Notes: a model not told the origin generated them from the letters alone. Shown: positions 1 to 9,068, numbered from the stretch's first letter. The stretch: 64,000 nucleotides of DNA from Gordonibacter urolithinfaciens (GCF_900199375.1 NZ_LT900217.1:2790001-2854000), one strand, 5' to 3'. Numbers and translations: made by a program.

Positions 1-1
1 G

Positions 2-1159
2 CGCGCGCCCGAGCTGGTGGGCCGGCTGGCGCAGGTGTGGGAGCGCTCCGTGCGCGCCACGCACGGGTTCCTCTCCGAGGACGATATCGCGGGCCTGCGC
101 CCGGAGGTGGCCGCGGGCCTCGCTGCCGTCGGGCGCCTTGCGGTAGCCTGGCAGGATGGCGCCGCCGTGGGCTTCGCCGGCGCCCAGGACAGCCATCTGG
201 AGATGCTGTTCGTGGACGATGCCGCGCGCGGCGCCGGTGTGGGCGGCGCGCTGCTCGCCCATGCCGTCAAGCGTTGGGGCGTGCGCACGCTCGACGTGAA
301 CGAGCAGAACCCGCTGGCCGCGGGCTTCTACGAGCGTGCGGGCTTCGTCGTGGTCGGCCGCTCGCCCGTCGACGGCGCGGGCCACCCTTTCCCGCTGCTG
401 CATATGCGCCTCGGGCTGGCGGGGGAGGCGGGTGTTCCCGGGACGGCCGGGGGCTCGACCCGGTCGCCCGCGAGCCCGCCTGCCCAGGGTGCCGGTTTGC
501 CGGGATCGTCCGTACCGTCCCGCAAGGCCGCGGCCCGCGCCGCATCCGCATCCGCCGGCGGTGCCTGGTTCGACAGCGCCGACCCGGCGCTCATGCGCGA
601 CCATATCCGCGCCTGCGAGGTCATGGCGCGCTTCAACGCGCAGCAGGGCATGCTGGACGCCGACCGCATGAAGATGCTGCACGGCTTCCTGGGCGCCGTG
701 GGCGAGGGCTCCTCGCTTTCGACGGGCGCGCAGGTGGACTACGGCTACAACCTGTTTTTGGGAAGGAACTGCTTCTTCAACTTCAACTGCACGTTCCTGG
801 ACGGCGCGCCCATCACGTTCGGCGACGACGTGGGGGTGGGGCCGGGCTGCTCGTTCGTCACGCCGCTGCACCCGCTGCTCGCCCGCGAGCGCGCCCGTTG
901 CGAGGACGCCGGCGGCACCGGGCACGTGTGGGAGCGGAGCCTGCCCATCACGGTGGAGAGCGGCGTGTGGATCGCGGCGAACGTGACCGTGAACGCGGGC
1001 GTGACCATCGGCGAGGGCGCCGTCATCGGCTCCGGCAGCGTGGTGACGAGGGACATCCCGCCCCGCACGCTGGCCTACGGCAATCCCTGCCGCCCCGTGC
1101 GCGCGATCACCGAAGCCGAAAGCGTCGCCGATGCCCTCGCCGAAGCCGGCCTGGTCTGA
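2..1159 (+). CDS. Fused GNAT N-acetyltransferase and maltose/galactoside-type O-acetyltransferase, 5' partial
   Basis: The reading frame is open to the left edge, so the true start lies outside the window; an in-frame GTG sits at 17. The first ~135 residues look like a GNAT acyl-CoA transferase (strand ending LEMLFVDDAARGAG, then GGALLAHAV and NPLAAGFYERAGF). A linker of ~50 residues rich in Gly, Pro, Ala and Ser follows. The C-terminal ~190 residues are a left-handed beta-helix acetyltransferase of the LacA/Maa group: an N-terminal helical cap (HIRACEVMARFNAQQ), hexapeptide turns, the TPLHPLL loop with the expected catalytic His, and the typical end GNPCRPVR. The two parts probably acetylate different acceptors (an amine and a sugar hydroxyl) using acetyl-CoA; substrates cannot be told. 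Separate genes are the usual arrangement, so the fusion is uncommon. Confidence 0.85.
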   Translation, partial: RAPELVGRLAQVWERSVRATHGFLSEDDIAGLRPEVAAGLAAVGRLAVAWQDGAAVGFAGAQDSHLEMLFVDDAARGAGVGGALLAHAVKRWGVRTLDVNEQNPLAAGFYERAGFVVVGRSPVDGAGHPFPLLHMRLGLAGEAGVPGTAGGSTRSPASPPAQGAGLPGSSVPSRKAAARAASASAGGAWFDSADPALMRDHIRACEVMARFNAQQGMLDADRMKMLHGFLGAVGEGSSLSTGAQVDYGYNLFLGRNCFFNFNCTFLDGAPITFGDDVGVGPGCSFVTPLHPLLARERARCEDAGGTGHVWERSLPITVESGVWIAANVTVNAGVTIGEGAVIGSGSVVTRDIPPRTLAYGNPCRPVRAITEAESVADALAEAGLV

Positions 1160-2139
1160 AGCATTGCCGGCAGGGCGGTGCGGTGCGGCGGCGGGGGCGA
1201 ATGCAGAACCGCCCCTTTCTGCACGTTTTTCACCAGATTATTGCGTTTTGGGGCGGCTGCGTCCTCTCGGCGAGCCGTCGGCCCGCCGTCCTCGTGTCTC
1301 TTGGCCGGCGTTTCCCCTGTTCGCGAGTTTCGGACTTGCGCAGAAGCCGTCCGCGGGGGGATGTGCGTGCAACATTCCGGTAAATAGTGTGCAAAAAACC
1401 GCTGCCGGCGATGCTCCTTAATCGCTGAACATTATTTATTGACGATTGCTCAATAATGGAAGCCGAGTTCCGGACCATTCCGGGCCGTTTATTCGACGAG
1501 GCGTCGTGGCGCAAGGCGGGCTCTCGCGGTTGCATGGTCCGAGCCGTGAAGGCGGCTTGACCGCATGGGCGAGCGAGGGCCGAGTCCCGGGTTCGCCCGC
1601 GCCGGGAGCGCGCGGGCTGCCATGGCCTGCACGGCAGAGGGTGCGCGAATTGTGGAGAAAATGTACGACGCAGGTAACTTCTCTTGCCCGCGAATTCATG
1701 TTAGCTTAATCTAACTTACATCGAAAGCGCAACGGAACGGCGCAGGCGAACTCGGAGCGGCTCGGCCGCTGGCAGCCTGCGGGAACGGCTTTCGACCATC
1801 GTCCGCCGACCCGGCGGCGGAGGCTCCTCTCGTCTGGCCATCCGCCGCACCTCCTAGCGGAGGGAAGATCCCCCCTCTTCCCTCCGCTTCTCCTGTTTTG
1901 AAGCGAAATAGCCGGCGGCGGCTCGGCAGCAGGTCTGCCGTCCGGGCGGCGCATCCCTGTTGCGAAAGCGCGGGCGGTCGGCAGAAGGCGGGAGGAGCCT
2001 GCGCTCTCGCATGCGTTCGTCTCGCCTCGACGGCCCGGCGGTTTTCGTTGATAATGGAGACGGATCCAGCACAGGGCATGTGTGCAAAGCGCGTGCGGAA
2101 GGGTGCGCCGAGGGCGCGCGGGAAGGGGGATTGGCCGGC
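1160..2139. other. Long intergenic region without convincing gene
   Basis: Nearly 1 kb separates the acetyltransferase from the response regulator. Short open frames on both strands lack ribosome-binding sites and the G/C-rich third codon position of neighbours. The only ordered features seen are two AT-rich dyads. One lies at 1436-1456 and is listed separately. The other is at 1700-1715 (GTTAG, six bases, CTAAC), inside the AT-richest stretch and about 430 bp before the regulator gene. The region may be a decayed gene plus a promoter area; no coding remnant was recognised with confidence. Confidence 0.5.
1436..1456. promoter_or_regulatory. AT-rich inverted repeat resembling the DUF4143-ATPase operator
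   Basis: Seven-base arms TTATTGA and TCAATAA are perfectly complementary around CGATTGC. The right half (TTGCTCAATA) is identical to half of the 22-bp palindrome at 49447-49468 in front of the DUF4143 ATPase. An ATG overlaps the right arm at 1456 and opens a 34-codon frame beginning MEAEFR, like the MAEFRR start of that ATPase, then stops at 1560. This could be a decayed relative of that gene with its operator; the coding claim is weak. Confidence 0.45.
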
Positions 2140-2841
2140 TTGGACGCGAGCAGCATTCTCATCGTGGAGGACGACCCCGACATCAACGCCCTGCTCGCCA
2201 AGATCATGGCGCGCGCCGGGCACGAGCCGACGCGGGCGTACTCGGGCACCGAGGCGCTGCTGCACTTCGAGCGCGGATCGTTCGACCTCATGCTGCTGGA
2301 CCTCATGCTGCCCGGCGCCAGCGGGGGAGAGCTCATCGCGCACCTGCGCGGCGAACGGGGGCTCGACCTGCCGGTCATCGTGGTGTCGGCGAAGGCGGGC
2401 CTGGCGGACAAGGTGGACGCGCTCGCCCTGGGGGCCGACGACTACATCGTGAAGCCGTTCGAGCCCGACGAGGTGGCGGCGCGCGTGCAAGCCGTGCTGC
2501 GCCGGTACCGCGGCGGCGCGCCCTCGCCGCCCGGCGGCGCCGGCCCCGTGTTAGAGCATCGGGGCCTGCGGCTGGACGCGTCCGCCCGGCGCGTGACGCT
2601 CGCCGGCGCCGAGATAACGCTCACGGCGCACGAGTTCGACCTCCTGCAGACGCTCATGCAGGCTCCCGACAAGGTGTTCTCGCGCGAGCGCCTGTACGAG
2701 CTGGTGTGGAAGTGCGGCTACTATGGCGAGGAGAACGCCATCAACGTGCACGTGAGCAACATCCGCAAGAAGCTGGCTGCCGTCGACCCGGACGGGGAGT
2801 ACATCAAGACCGTCTGGGGCATCGGCTTCAAGCTGGCGTGA
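2140..2841 (+). CDS. OmpR/PhoB-family response regulator of ABC-transporter module 1
   Basis: A 233-residue two-domain regulator. The receiver has the acidic pair in LIVEDDPD, phosphoacceptor Asp54 in MLLDLMLPG, and the conserved Lys in VVSAKAG and VKPFEPDE. The C-terminal winged helix ends SNIRKKL...GIGFKLA, typical of OmpR/PhoB DNA-binding domains. TTG at 2140 is preferred as start because GGAAGGGGGA lies nine bases upstream and the protein then begins directly at the receiver fold; TTG 2131 is an alternative. It is followed after 261 bp by an ABC ATPase, permease and histidine kinase on the same strand. By analogy with BceRS/SpaRK-like systems it probably activates the transporter promoter, where three 11-bp repeats are seen. 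Confidence 0.93.
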   Translation: MDASSILIVEDDPDINALLAKIMARAGHEPTRAYSGTEALLHFERGSFDLMLLDLMLPGASGGELIAHLRGERGLDLPVIVVSAKAGLADKVDALALGADDYIVKPFEPDEVAARVQAVLRRYRGGAPSPPGGAGPVLEHRGLRLDASARRVTLAGAEITLTAHEFDLLQTLMQAPDKVFSRERLYELVWKCGYYGEENAINVHVSNIRKKLAAVDPDGEYIKTVWGIGFKLA

Positions 2842-3009
2842 GCGGCCGGACGCGTGGGGATGCGCCCGGGCCGTGCGGGGGCGTCCGATTCGGGCTCGGT
2901 GCCGGTTTGCCGCACCGGCCTCCCGCCAAGCCCGCCGCATCGGCTGCCTCGCCGGCCGAGCGTCGCGCCCCTGCCCGCCATGCCGCCGCGCGGCCCCTGC
3001 GCCTTTACG

Positions 3010-3042
3010 CTTTCCTTAACCTTTCTTGAGGACTTATTAAGC
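3010..3042 (+). promoter_or_regulatory. Tandem 11-bp repeats before ABC module 1, likely response-regulator site
   Basis: Three consecutive 11-mers (CTTTCCTTAAC, CTTTCTTGAGG, ACTTATTAAGC) lie ~60-90 bp before the ABC ATPase start, in an AT-rich patch of otherwise GC-rich DNA. A one-helical-turn spacing of similar units is typical for OmpR-family dimers. A related CTTTCTTAA string occurs in the matching place before module 2 (minus strand, near 15745-15765). Binding is inferred. Confidence 0.5.
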
Positions 3043-3102
3043 GCCCGTAGCGTAAGGTTCTCCCCATGGTCGGCGAATGCGAGAAAGAGGAGAAGCGACC
3101 CG

Positions 3103-4053
3103 ATGGAAAATGTGATAGAGACAAGGGGCCTCACCAAGCGCTACGGCAGCTTTGCCGCGCTCGACGACGTGGGCGTGACCGTGCGGCGCGGAGAGGTGTT
3201 CGGCTTGGTGGGCGACAATGGGGCGGGGAAGTCCACCCTTTTCAAGTTGCTGTGCGGCCTGGCTTTTCCCACGATTGGCGAGATTCGGCTCTTCGGCGAG
3301 CACTCTCCACGCGAGCTTGAGCGCCAGAGGGCGCGCATCGGTTGCATTATCGAGCAGCCTGGTTTCTACCCGCACTTAAGCGTGGAGAGGAATCTGGAGT
3401 GCTGCCGCATCCAGAAGGGCGTGCCCGGCAAGAACGCGACTGACAGGATGCTCGAGGAGGTAGGGCTGGCCTATGCGAGAGACCGCACCTGCAAGGACCT
3501 GTCGATGGGAATGAAGCAGCGCTTGGGCCTGGCGATGGCGCTCATCGGCGAGCCCGAGGTGCTCATCTTGGACGAGCCGGCGAGCGGTCTCGACCCCAGC
3601 GGCATCGTGGAGATGCGCACCCTGCTGCAACGCCTCAACCGCGAGAAGGGCATCACCGTGGTGCTGTCGAGCCACCACTTGGCGGAGCTGGAGCAGATGG
3701 CCACCGTCTACGCCTTCCTGTCGCATGGAAGGCTCTTGGAGCAGGTGGGCGCCGAGGAGTTGCGGGAGCGGTGTGCGGACCGCATCGAGATAGCAGTGTC
3801 CGACGCCGCGTGTTACACGGTGCTGTTGGAGCGTGAGCTGGGATGCACGACGTACCAGGTGCTCGGCGACGGCACGGTGAGCATCGCGAACCCGCGCTTG
3901 GACATGGAGGCGTACAGCGGCCTCGCCAGCGCGCACGGCCTGTCCATTCTGAAACTGGAGCGGCGGCGCCTGTCGCTGGAACAATATTACCTCGATATGA
4001 AGGACAAGGTGGATCCCTGGAGCTGGGATGCGCCGGAGATGGGGGTGGCATGA
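3103..4053 (+). CDS. ABC transporter ATP-binding protein, module 1
   Basis: A 316-residue ABC ATPase of the BcrA/antibiotic-export type. Visible motifs: Walker A GDNGAGKST, Q-loop in the IIEQPG segment, signature LSMGMKQRLG, Walker B VLILDEPASGLDP and a switch His in SSHHLAELE. About 90 residues follow the ABC core, as in this subfamily. ATG 3103 has an AGGAGAAG-rich ribosome site 8-15 bases upstream. The stop overlaps the permease start as ATGA. With the permease it should form a homodimeric or heterodimeric exporter, probably for a peptide antibiotic or lipid-II-type compound given the kinase and regulator beside it; the substrate is not shown by the sequence. Confidence 0.93.
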   Translation: MENVIETRGLTKRYGSFAALDDVGVTVRRGEVFGLVGDNGAGKSTLFKLLCGLAFPTIGEIRLFGEHSPRELERQRARIGCIIEQPGFYPHLSVERNLECCRIQKGVPGKNATDRMLEEVGLAYARDRTCKDLSMGMKQRLGLAMALIGEPEVLILDEPASGLDPSGIVEMRTLLQRLNREKGITVVLSSHHLAELEQMATVYAFLSHGRLLEQVGAEELRERCADRIEIAVSDAACYTVLLERELGCTTYQVLGDGTVSIANPRLDMEAYSGLASAHGLSILKLERRRLSLEQYYLDMKDKVDPWSWDAPEMGVA

Positions 4054-4823
4054 TGCTGAACTACCTGAAGGGCGAGGCGTACCGTATCGCGCACGGCCGC
4101 GCGGCATACCTGTTCACCGGCACGCTCTGCGCCATCGTGCTGGCGGCCAACGTGCTGTTGTGGGCCATGTCCTCCACGCCCGGCTTTCCCTACGCCACGG
4201 TGCGTTTCTCCATGAGCAACCTCGTCTCGATGCTGCCTCTTCTGTTCTATATGGCTGGCTTGCTGGTGTGGGTGCTGTTCGCCGACGACCGGAAAGACGG
4301 CACGCTCAAGAACGCCATCGCGCATGGCTGCTCGCGGCGCGACCTGTTCCTGGGGAAGTGCCTCGTGGCGACGGTGCTCGGGCTCGCCATCCTGGCCGTG
4401 GTCCTGGCCGTGTACGTGGGCAGCGCGGTGCTTCTGCTGGAGGGGTCGACCGAGGCCGTGGCCATTCTGCTCGAAGGCGTGGCGTCGGCGCTGCCATTCA
4501 CCGCGGCCTGCGTTGTGCTGGGCGTTGCGGTATGCTCTGCGTTGCCGAAGACCGTCACCGCGTTCTTGGTATGGGTGGCCGTCGTGAGCGTCGTCCCGGC
4601 GGTGCTGAACGTGATCGGCCTGGGCGTCGAGCCGGTGGCCCGGCTGGCAAGCTGGCTGCCCGCGAACTTCTTTGCGAACGAGGTGGCCATCAACCAGAGC
4701 GGCCTGGCGCAGTTTCTGTGGGATACGCCTGAAGGATTGGCGAAGTGCCTGATCGCCGGGATTGCGGGCATCGCAGTGTTCGGCGCCGTGGGCTTATGGC
4801 GTGCGGGCAAGGCGGAGCTGTAG
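4050..4823 (+). CDS. ABC-2 type membrane permease, module 1
   Basis: A 257-residue integral membrane protein starting at the ATGA overlap with the ATPase. It has six hydrophobic segments: a first one after MMLNYLKGEAYRIAHGRAAY, then around residues 60, 105, 145, 175 and the C-terminal AGIAGIAVFGAVGLW. The cytoplasmic loop DDRKDGTLKNAIAHGCSR matches the conserved loop between the second and third helices in ABC-2/BcrB permeases (D.K.GTLKN......R). It should pair with the upstream ATPase. The histidine kinase follows 27 bp downstream. Confidence 0.88.
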   Translation: MMLNYLKGEAYRIAHGRAAYLFTGTLCAIVLAANVLLWAMSSTPGFPYATVRFSMSNLVSMLPLLFYMAGLLVWVLFADDRKDGTLKNAIAHGCSRRDLFLGKCLVATVLGLAILAVVLAVYVGSAVLLLEGSTEAVAILLEGVASALPFTAACVVLGVAVCSALPKTVTAFLVWVAVVSVVPAVLNVIGLGVEPVARLASWLPANFFANEVAINQSGLAQFLWDTPEGLAKCLIAGIAGIAVFGAVGLWRAGKAEL

Positions 4824-4850
4824 GATCGGGGCATGGGAAGGGGCGCGGGC

Positions 4851-5798
4851 ATGGCAGAGATCGTCCTCGGGGTGCTGCTGGCGGTCGCACTTGCAGCAGC
4901 GGCCTTCCTCGCCGCGCGGTACGCGCTGCTCAAGCGGTCGCTTCGGCAGGCGGATCGGGAGCTGGACGAGATCGTGGGGCATCTGGAGGACAACCGCATC
5001 GTGAGGCTGCCGGCTCCCGACGCCGATTTGGAGGCGCTGCTCGGCACGGTGAACCGTGCGCTTGCGGGCATACGCGCGCAGGCGGCGGCCTGCGCGCGGC
5101 ACGAGGCGGAGCTCAAGGCGCAGGTCGAGCACGTGAGCCACGACCTGCGCACGCCGCTCACGTCCATCCGGGGGTACCTGGCGCTCGTGGACGACGCGGC
5201 CCTCGATGCCGAGGCGCGCGAGGCGCTCGGCACGGTCAGGCGCAAGGCGGCGTCGCTCGAGCGGCTGGTGGCGCAGTTCTACGAGCTGTCCCGCCTGCAG
5301 GGCGATGATGTCCCGCTGGAGCTGGGGCCGGTGGACGTGGGCCGCATGTTGCGGGAGTCCGTGGCCGAGCAGTACCGCCTGCTGGCCGACCGGGTCCTGG
5401 ACGTGCGCCTGGACGTGCCGGAGCATGCCGTTTTGGCGCGCGCGAACGGCGAGGCGGTGGAGCGCGTGCTGGCGAACCTGCTGCACAACGCCGGCAAGTA
5501 CGCGAAGACGGCGCTGGAGGTGTCGATGGCCGGGGAGGGCGCGGGCGCTGCGGGGGCCGGCGGCCGCGTGGCGGTCGAGTTCTCCAACGACGCGGAAGGC
5601 CTGTCCGAAAGCGCCCTCTCGCGCCTGTTCCAACCGTTCTTCATGGCGGACGCGTCGCGTGCGCAGGAGGGCTCGGGCCTCGGCCTGGCCATCGCCCGCC
5701 ATCTGCTGGAGCGCATGGGCGGCAGTATCGAGGCGAGCTTGGAGCGGCGCGAGGGAGCGTGCTGGCTGGTGCTCCGCATCGAGCTCCCCGCAGCTTGA
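4851..5798 (+). CDS. Sensor histidine kinase, module 1
   Basis: A 315-residue kinase with one N-terminal membrane helix (residues ~4-25), no extracellular sensor domain, a short linker, and the HisKA box VSHDLRTPLTS with His97. The HATPase_c part shows the N-box LLHNAGKYAK and the G-box GSGLGLAIARHLLERMGG. The start at 4851 is chosen because GGAAGGGG lies seven bases upstream; ATG 4833 in the same frame is possible. Kinases with almost no outside domain that sit next to a permease usually sense through the transporter, so this one probably reports transporter flux to the regulator at 2140. Confidence 0.9.
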   Translation: MAEIVLGVLLAVALAAAAFLAARYALLKRSLRQADRELDEIVGHLEDNRIVRLPAPDADLEALLGTVNRALAGIRAQAAACARHEAELKAQVEHVSHDLRTPLTSIRGYLALVDDAALDAEAREALGTVRRKAASLERLVAQFYELSRLQGDDVPLELGPVDVGRMLRESVAEQYRLLADRVLDVRLDVPEHAVLARANGEAVERVLANLLHNAGKYAKTALEVSMAGEGAGAAGAGGRVAVEFSNDAEGLSESALSRLFQPFFMADASRAQEGSGLGLAIARHLLERMGGSIEASLERREGACWLVLRIELPAA

Positions 5799-5938
5799 GC
5801 GGTTCTCACAAATCGTTCACCTTGGAAAACTTTTTCGTGCCAATGCCGCCGATTCGCGGTACTATGATTCCTGAAAAGTAAACGCAGGCTAACGAAGCCG
5901 GGCGAGGGGGATCGCCGCGGCCGCAAGGAGACGAGACG

Positions 5939-8527
5939 TTGGGCACCCTGAACGACCTTCCCATCGGCAAGACCGCCACCGTGGTGGCGGTGGGCGGCGA
6001 GGGATCGCTGCGCCAGCACTTCCTGGACATGGGCATCATCCCGCAGGCCGACGTGGCCATGGTTAAGCACGCTCCCATGGGCGACCCGGTGGAGGTGCGC
6101 ATCCACGGCTACGAGCTCACGCTGCGCCGCGACGACGCGCGCAAGATCGAGGTGGCCGACGAGCGCGAGGCCGACGCCGAACGCCTCGGCGGCGCGCGGC
6201 CGAGGCGCAGCTTCGCCGAGCGCGTGGAGCACCCGGGCCTCGGCGAGGGCGGCAAGTTCCACGACAGGGACGCCGAGCGCCCGCTGCCCGAGGGCGAGCC
6301 CCTCACGTTCGCGCTCGTGGGCAACCAGAACTGCGGCAAGACCACGCTGTTCAACCAGCTCACCGGCGCGAACCAGCACGTGGGGAACTTCCCGGGCGTC
6401 ACGGTGGACCGCAAGGACGGCCGCGTGCGCGGGCATGCGGAGGCCACCGTCACCGACCTGCCGGGCATCTACTCGCTGTCGCCGTACTCCAGCGAGGAGG
6501 TGGTCACGCGGCAGTTCTTGCTGGACGAGCGACCGCGCGGCATCATCAACATCGTTGACGCCACGAACGTGGAGCGCAACCTGTACTTGACCATGCAGCT
6601 GCTCGAGCTGGGCGTACCCATGGTGGTGGCCCTGAACATGATGGACGAGGTGGAGGGCAACGGCGGCACCATCCGCGTGAACGAGATGGAGAAGCTGCTG
6701 GGCGTGCCCGTGGTGCCCATCTCCGCGTCCAAGAACGAGGGTATCGGCGAGCTCGTGGACCATGCGCTGCATGTGGCGCGCTACCAGGAGCCGCCCGTCT
6801 GCCAGGACTTCTGCGCAGCCGACGCGCACGGCGGCGCCGTGCACCGCTGCCTGCACGGCATCATGGCGCTCGTGGGCGACCATGCCGAGCGTGCAGGCAT
6901 CCCCGTGCGGTTCGCTGCCAGCAAGCTGGCCGAGGGCGACGCGCTCGTGTTGGAGAAGCTTGCCCTCGACGAGAACGAGAAGCACCTGCTGGGGCACATC
7001 GTGCGCCAGCTGGAGGACGAGCGCGGCCTGGACCGCGCGGCGGCCATCGCCGACATGCGGTTCGCCTTCATCGAGCGCGTGTGCGACGAGTGCGTGGTAC
7101 GCCCCCGGGTAAGCCGCGAGCATGCGCGCAGCATGGCGCTCGACAAGCTGCTCACCGGCACGTTCACGGCCATCCCCGCGTTCGTGGCCATCATGGCGCT
7201 CGTGTTCTGGCTCACGTTCAACGTGGTGGGCGCGTGGCTGTCGGAGATGCTGGAGGCCGGCATCGGCTGGCTCACCGACGTCGTGGCGAACGCGCTCGCG
7301 GCGGCGCAGGTGAACGAGGTGCTGCAGTCGCTCGTCATCGACGGCGTGTTCAACGGCGTGGGCAGCGTGGTGGGATTTTTGCCCACTATCGTCACGCTGT
7401 TCTTCTTCCTGTCGCTTCTGGAGGACTCGGGCTACATGGCGCGCGTTGCGTTCGTGATGGACAAGCTGCTGCGCAAGATCGGGCTGTCCGGGCGCTCCAT
7501 CGTGCCCATGCTCGTGGGCTTCGGCTGCACGGTGCCCGCGGTCATGGCGGCGCGCACGCTGCCGTCGGAGCGCGACCGCAAGATGACCATCATGCTCACG
7601 CCGTTCATGAGCTGCTCGGCGAAGCTGCCCATCTACGCGTTCTTCACGGCGGCGTTCTTCCCGGCTTCCGGGGCCGCGGTCATGGTGGGGCTGTACTTCG
7701 GCGGCATGGCGGTGGGCGTGCTGGCGGCGCTGCTCATGCGCAAGAGCCTGTTCTCCGGCGAGGCGGTGCCGTTCGTCATGGAGCTGCCGAACTACCGCAT
7801 GCCCAGCGCCCGCAACGTGGGCCAGCTTCTGTGGGAGAAGGCGAAGGACTTCCTGGAGCGCGCGTTCACCATCATCTTCATAGCCACCATCGTCATCTGG
7901 TTCCTGCAGACGTTCGACTTCGGGCTGAACGTGGTGGCGGACTCGGCCGACAGCATGCTGGCCGTGGTGGCCGGGTGGATCGCGCCGGTGTTCGCGCCGC
8001 TCGGGTTCGACGACTGGCGCATCTCCACGGCGCTCGTCACGGGCGTCATGGCGAAGGAGAGCGTGGTGTCCACGCTGTCCGTGCTATTCGGGTCGACGGC
8101 CAGCCTCGTGGCGGCCCTCACGCCGCTCGCGGCGCTGGGCCTTCTGGTGTTCTGCCTGCTGTACACGCCGTGCGTGGCGGCCATCGCCTCGGTGAGGCGC
8201 GAGCTGGGCGGGCGCTGGGCGCTGGCCATGGTGTTCGGCCAGTTCGCCGTGGCCTGGCTGGCCGCGCTCGCGGTGCGCGGGGCGGGTCTCGCGATGGGGC
8301 TGCCGGCGGGGGAGGCGTGGAGCGTCGCCGTGGGAGCCGTGGTCGCCGTGGCCGTGGCGCTGGTGCTGCGCCGCATGGCGCGCCGCCGCCGCGCGGGGGC
8401 CGGCGGCTGCGGCGGTGGTTGCAGCGCGGCGTCCTGCGCGGGATGCGCGAGCGCGGGGACGTGCGGGCGCGACGAGGCGGCCGAAGCGCAGGCGGACGAG
8501 GCCTCTGCGGACGCGACGCGCCCGTAG
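5939..8527 (+). CDS. feoB: Ferrous iron transporter: FeoA-FeoB fusion with Cys-rich tail
   Basis: 862 residues. Residues ~1-75 form a FeoA SH3-like domain (LPIGKTATVVAV...LDMGIIP...VRIHGYELTLR). A cytosolic GTPase domain follows with G1 GNQNCGKTT, G3 DLPGIYSL and G4 NMMD. The membrane part contains the two FeoB cores: GCTVPAVMAARTL before TPFMSCSAKLPIYAF, and SVLF...LLYTPCVAAI near the end. The last ~45 residues are charged and carry six cysteines (GGCGGGCSAASCAGCASAGTC), like the separate FeoB-associated Cys-rich proteins. TTG 5939 has AAGGAGACGAG upstream. It imports Fe(II) with GTP hydrolysis. The gap of 140 bp before it holds AT-rich DNA and a GGCTAAC half-site, too little to name a regulator. 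Confidence 0.96.
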   Translation: MGTLNDLPIGKTATVVAVGGEGSLRQHFLDMGIIPQADVAMVKHAPMGDPVEVRIHGYELTLRRDDARKIEVADEREADAERLGGARPRRSFAERVEHPGLGEGGKFHDRDAERPLPEGEPLTFALVGNQNCGKTTLFNQLTGANQHVGNFPGVTVDRKDGRVRGHAEATVTDLPGIYSLSPYSSEEVVTRQFLLDERPRGIINIVDATNVERNLYLTMQLLELGVPMVVALNMMDEVEGNGGTIRVNEMEKLLGVPVVPISASKNEGIGELVDHALHVARYQEPPVCQDFCAADAHGGAVHRCLHGIMALVGDHAERAGIPVRFAASKLAEGDALVLEKLALDENEKHLLGHIVRQLEDERGLDRAAAIADMRFAFIERVCDECVVRPRVSREHARSMALDKLLTGTFTAIPAFVAIMALVFWLTFNVVGAWLSEMLEAGIGWLTDVVANALAAAQVNEVLQSLVIDGVFNGVGSVVGFLPTIVTLFFFLSLLEDSGYMARVAFVMDKLLRKIGLSGRSIVPMLVGFGCTVPAVMAARTLPSERDRKMTIMLTPFMSCSAKLPIYAFFTAAFFPASGAAVMVGLYFGGMAVGVLAALLMRKSLFSGEAVPFVMELPNYRMPSARNVGQLLWEKAKDFLERAFTIIFIATIVIWFLQTFDFGLNVVADSADSMLAVVAGWIAPVFAPLGFDDWRISTALVTGVMAKESVVSTLSVLFGSTASLVAALTPLAALGLLVFCLLYTPCVAAIASVRRELGGRWALAMVFGQFAVAWLAALAVRGAGLAMGLPAGEAWSVAVGAVVAVAVALVLRRMARRRRAGAGGCGGGCSAASCAGCASAGTCGRDEAAEAQADEASADATRP

Positions 8528-8587
8528 CGTGCGGAAGACCTCCTGTGCGATCCTCGTTCCTCCCTTCTTCGACATTTCGACCCCTCC

Positions 8588-8744
8588 GAGTCACCGTTTT
8601 GGTCGCTTTGAAGCTCGCTCGGCTCCGATGAGGGTGATCACGGTTACATCGAACTGGTCAAACGCGATCTGGCGCCTTGGAGTGCCATGAAGAGTAAGTT
8701 CTCGGCCCGGTCAAAACACTTCAGAGCGATCGAAACGGTGACTC
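8588..8744. repeat. 157-bp element bounded by 26-bp imperfect inverted repeats
   Basis: The left end GAGTCACCGTTTTGGTCGCT plus TTGAAG (8588-8613) matches the reverse complement of 8719-8744 at 23 of 26 bases. No open frame with coding character lies inside. The size and design resemble a non-autonomous mobile element, or the DNA of a very long RNA hairpin. It sits in the otherwise empty 540-bp gap between feoB and ahpC. No target duplication is evident. Confidence 0.5.
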
Positions 8745-8945
8745 AGGGGACGTTTTTCCATGAGGTTGATCGACGCGTTGCGTCGGAAACTCGCTAGCTG
8801 ATGCGAGTGAGACGGCGAGTCGTGGCTCGCGTTCTTTCTGTGCACGCCCCGAGGGATGGTCCAGTGCCTCGGGGTGTACCTGCAACGGAAAAAAGAGAAC
8901 CGCAAACGACGCCTCGCCGCCGCCGTGGAGATTCTTGGAAGATGC

Positions 8946-8978
8946 CCATAAATGTTGCAAATTGAGTAGCAAATATGG
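8946..8978. promoter_or_regulatory. AT-rich dyad upstream of ahpC
   Basis: An interrupted inverted repeat (CCATA...TTGC, ten bases, GCAA...TATGG) stands in an AT-rich patch 90-120 bp before the ahpC start. It could be an operator or part of the promoter of the peroxiredoxin gene. It does not match a classical PerR or OxyR site. Confidence 0.3.
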
Positions 8979-9068
8979 GAAAGTAAACCAAGGAAAACAA
9001 GTAAGGCGAGCCGCCACGTGTGCGAACGGCCGCGTGCCGCCCGCCGAACGAAGCGAAGGAGCGATACC

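Noticed and set aside
1446-1709. Open frames on both strands in the first long gap
   Set aside because: They lack ribosome sites and coding bias; only a possible 34-codon remnant behind the dyad at 1436 is mentioned.
5799-5938. Fur or DtxR/IdeR operator before feoB
   Set aside because: Only a GGCTAAC half-site is visible; no palindrome close to either consensus.
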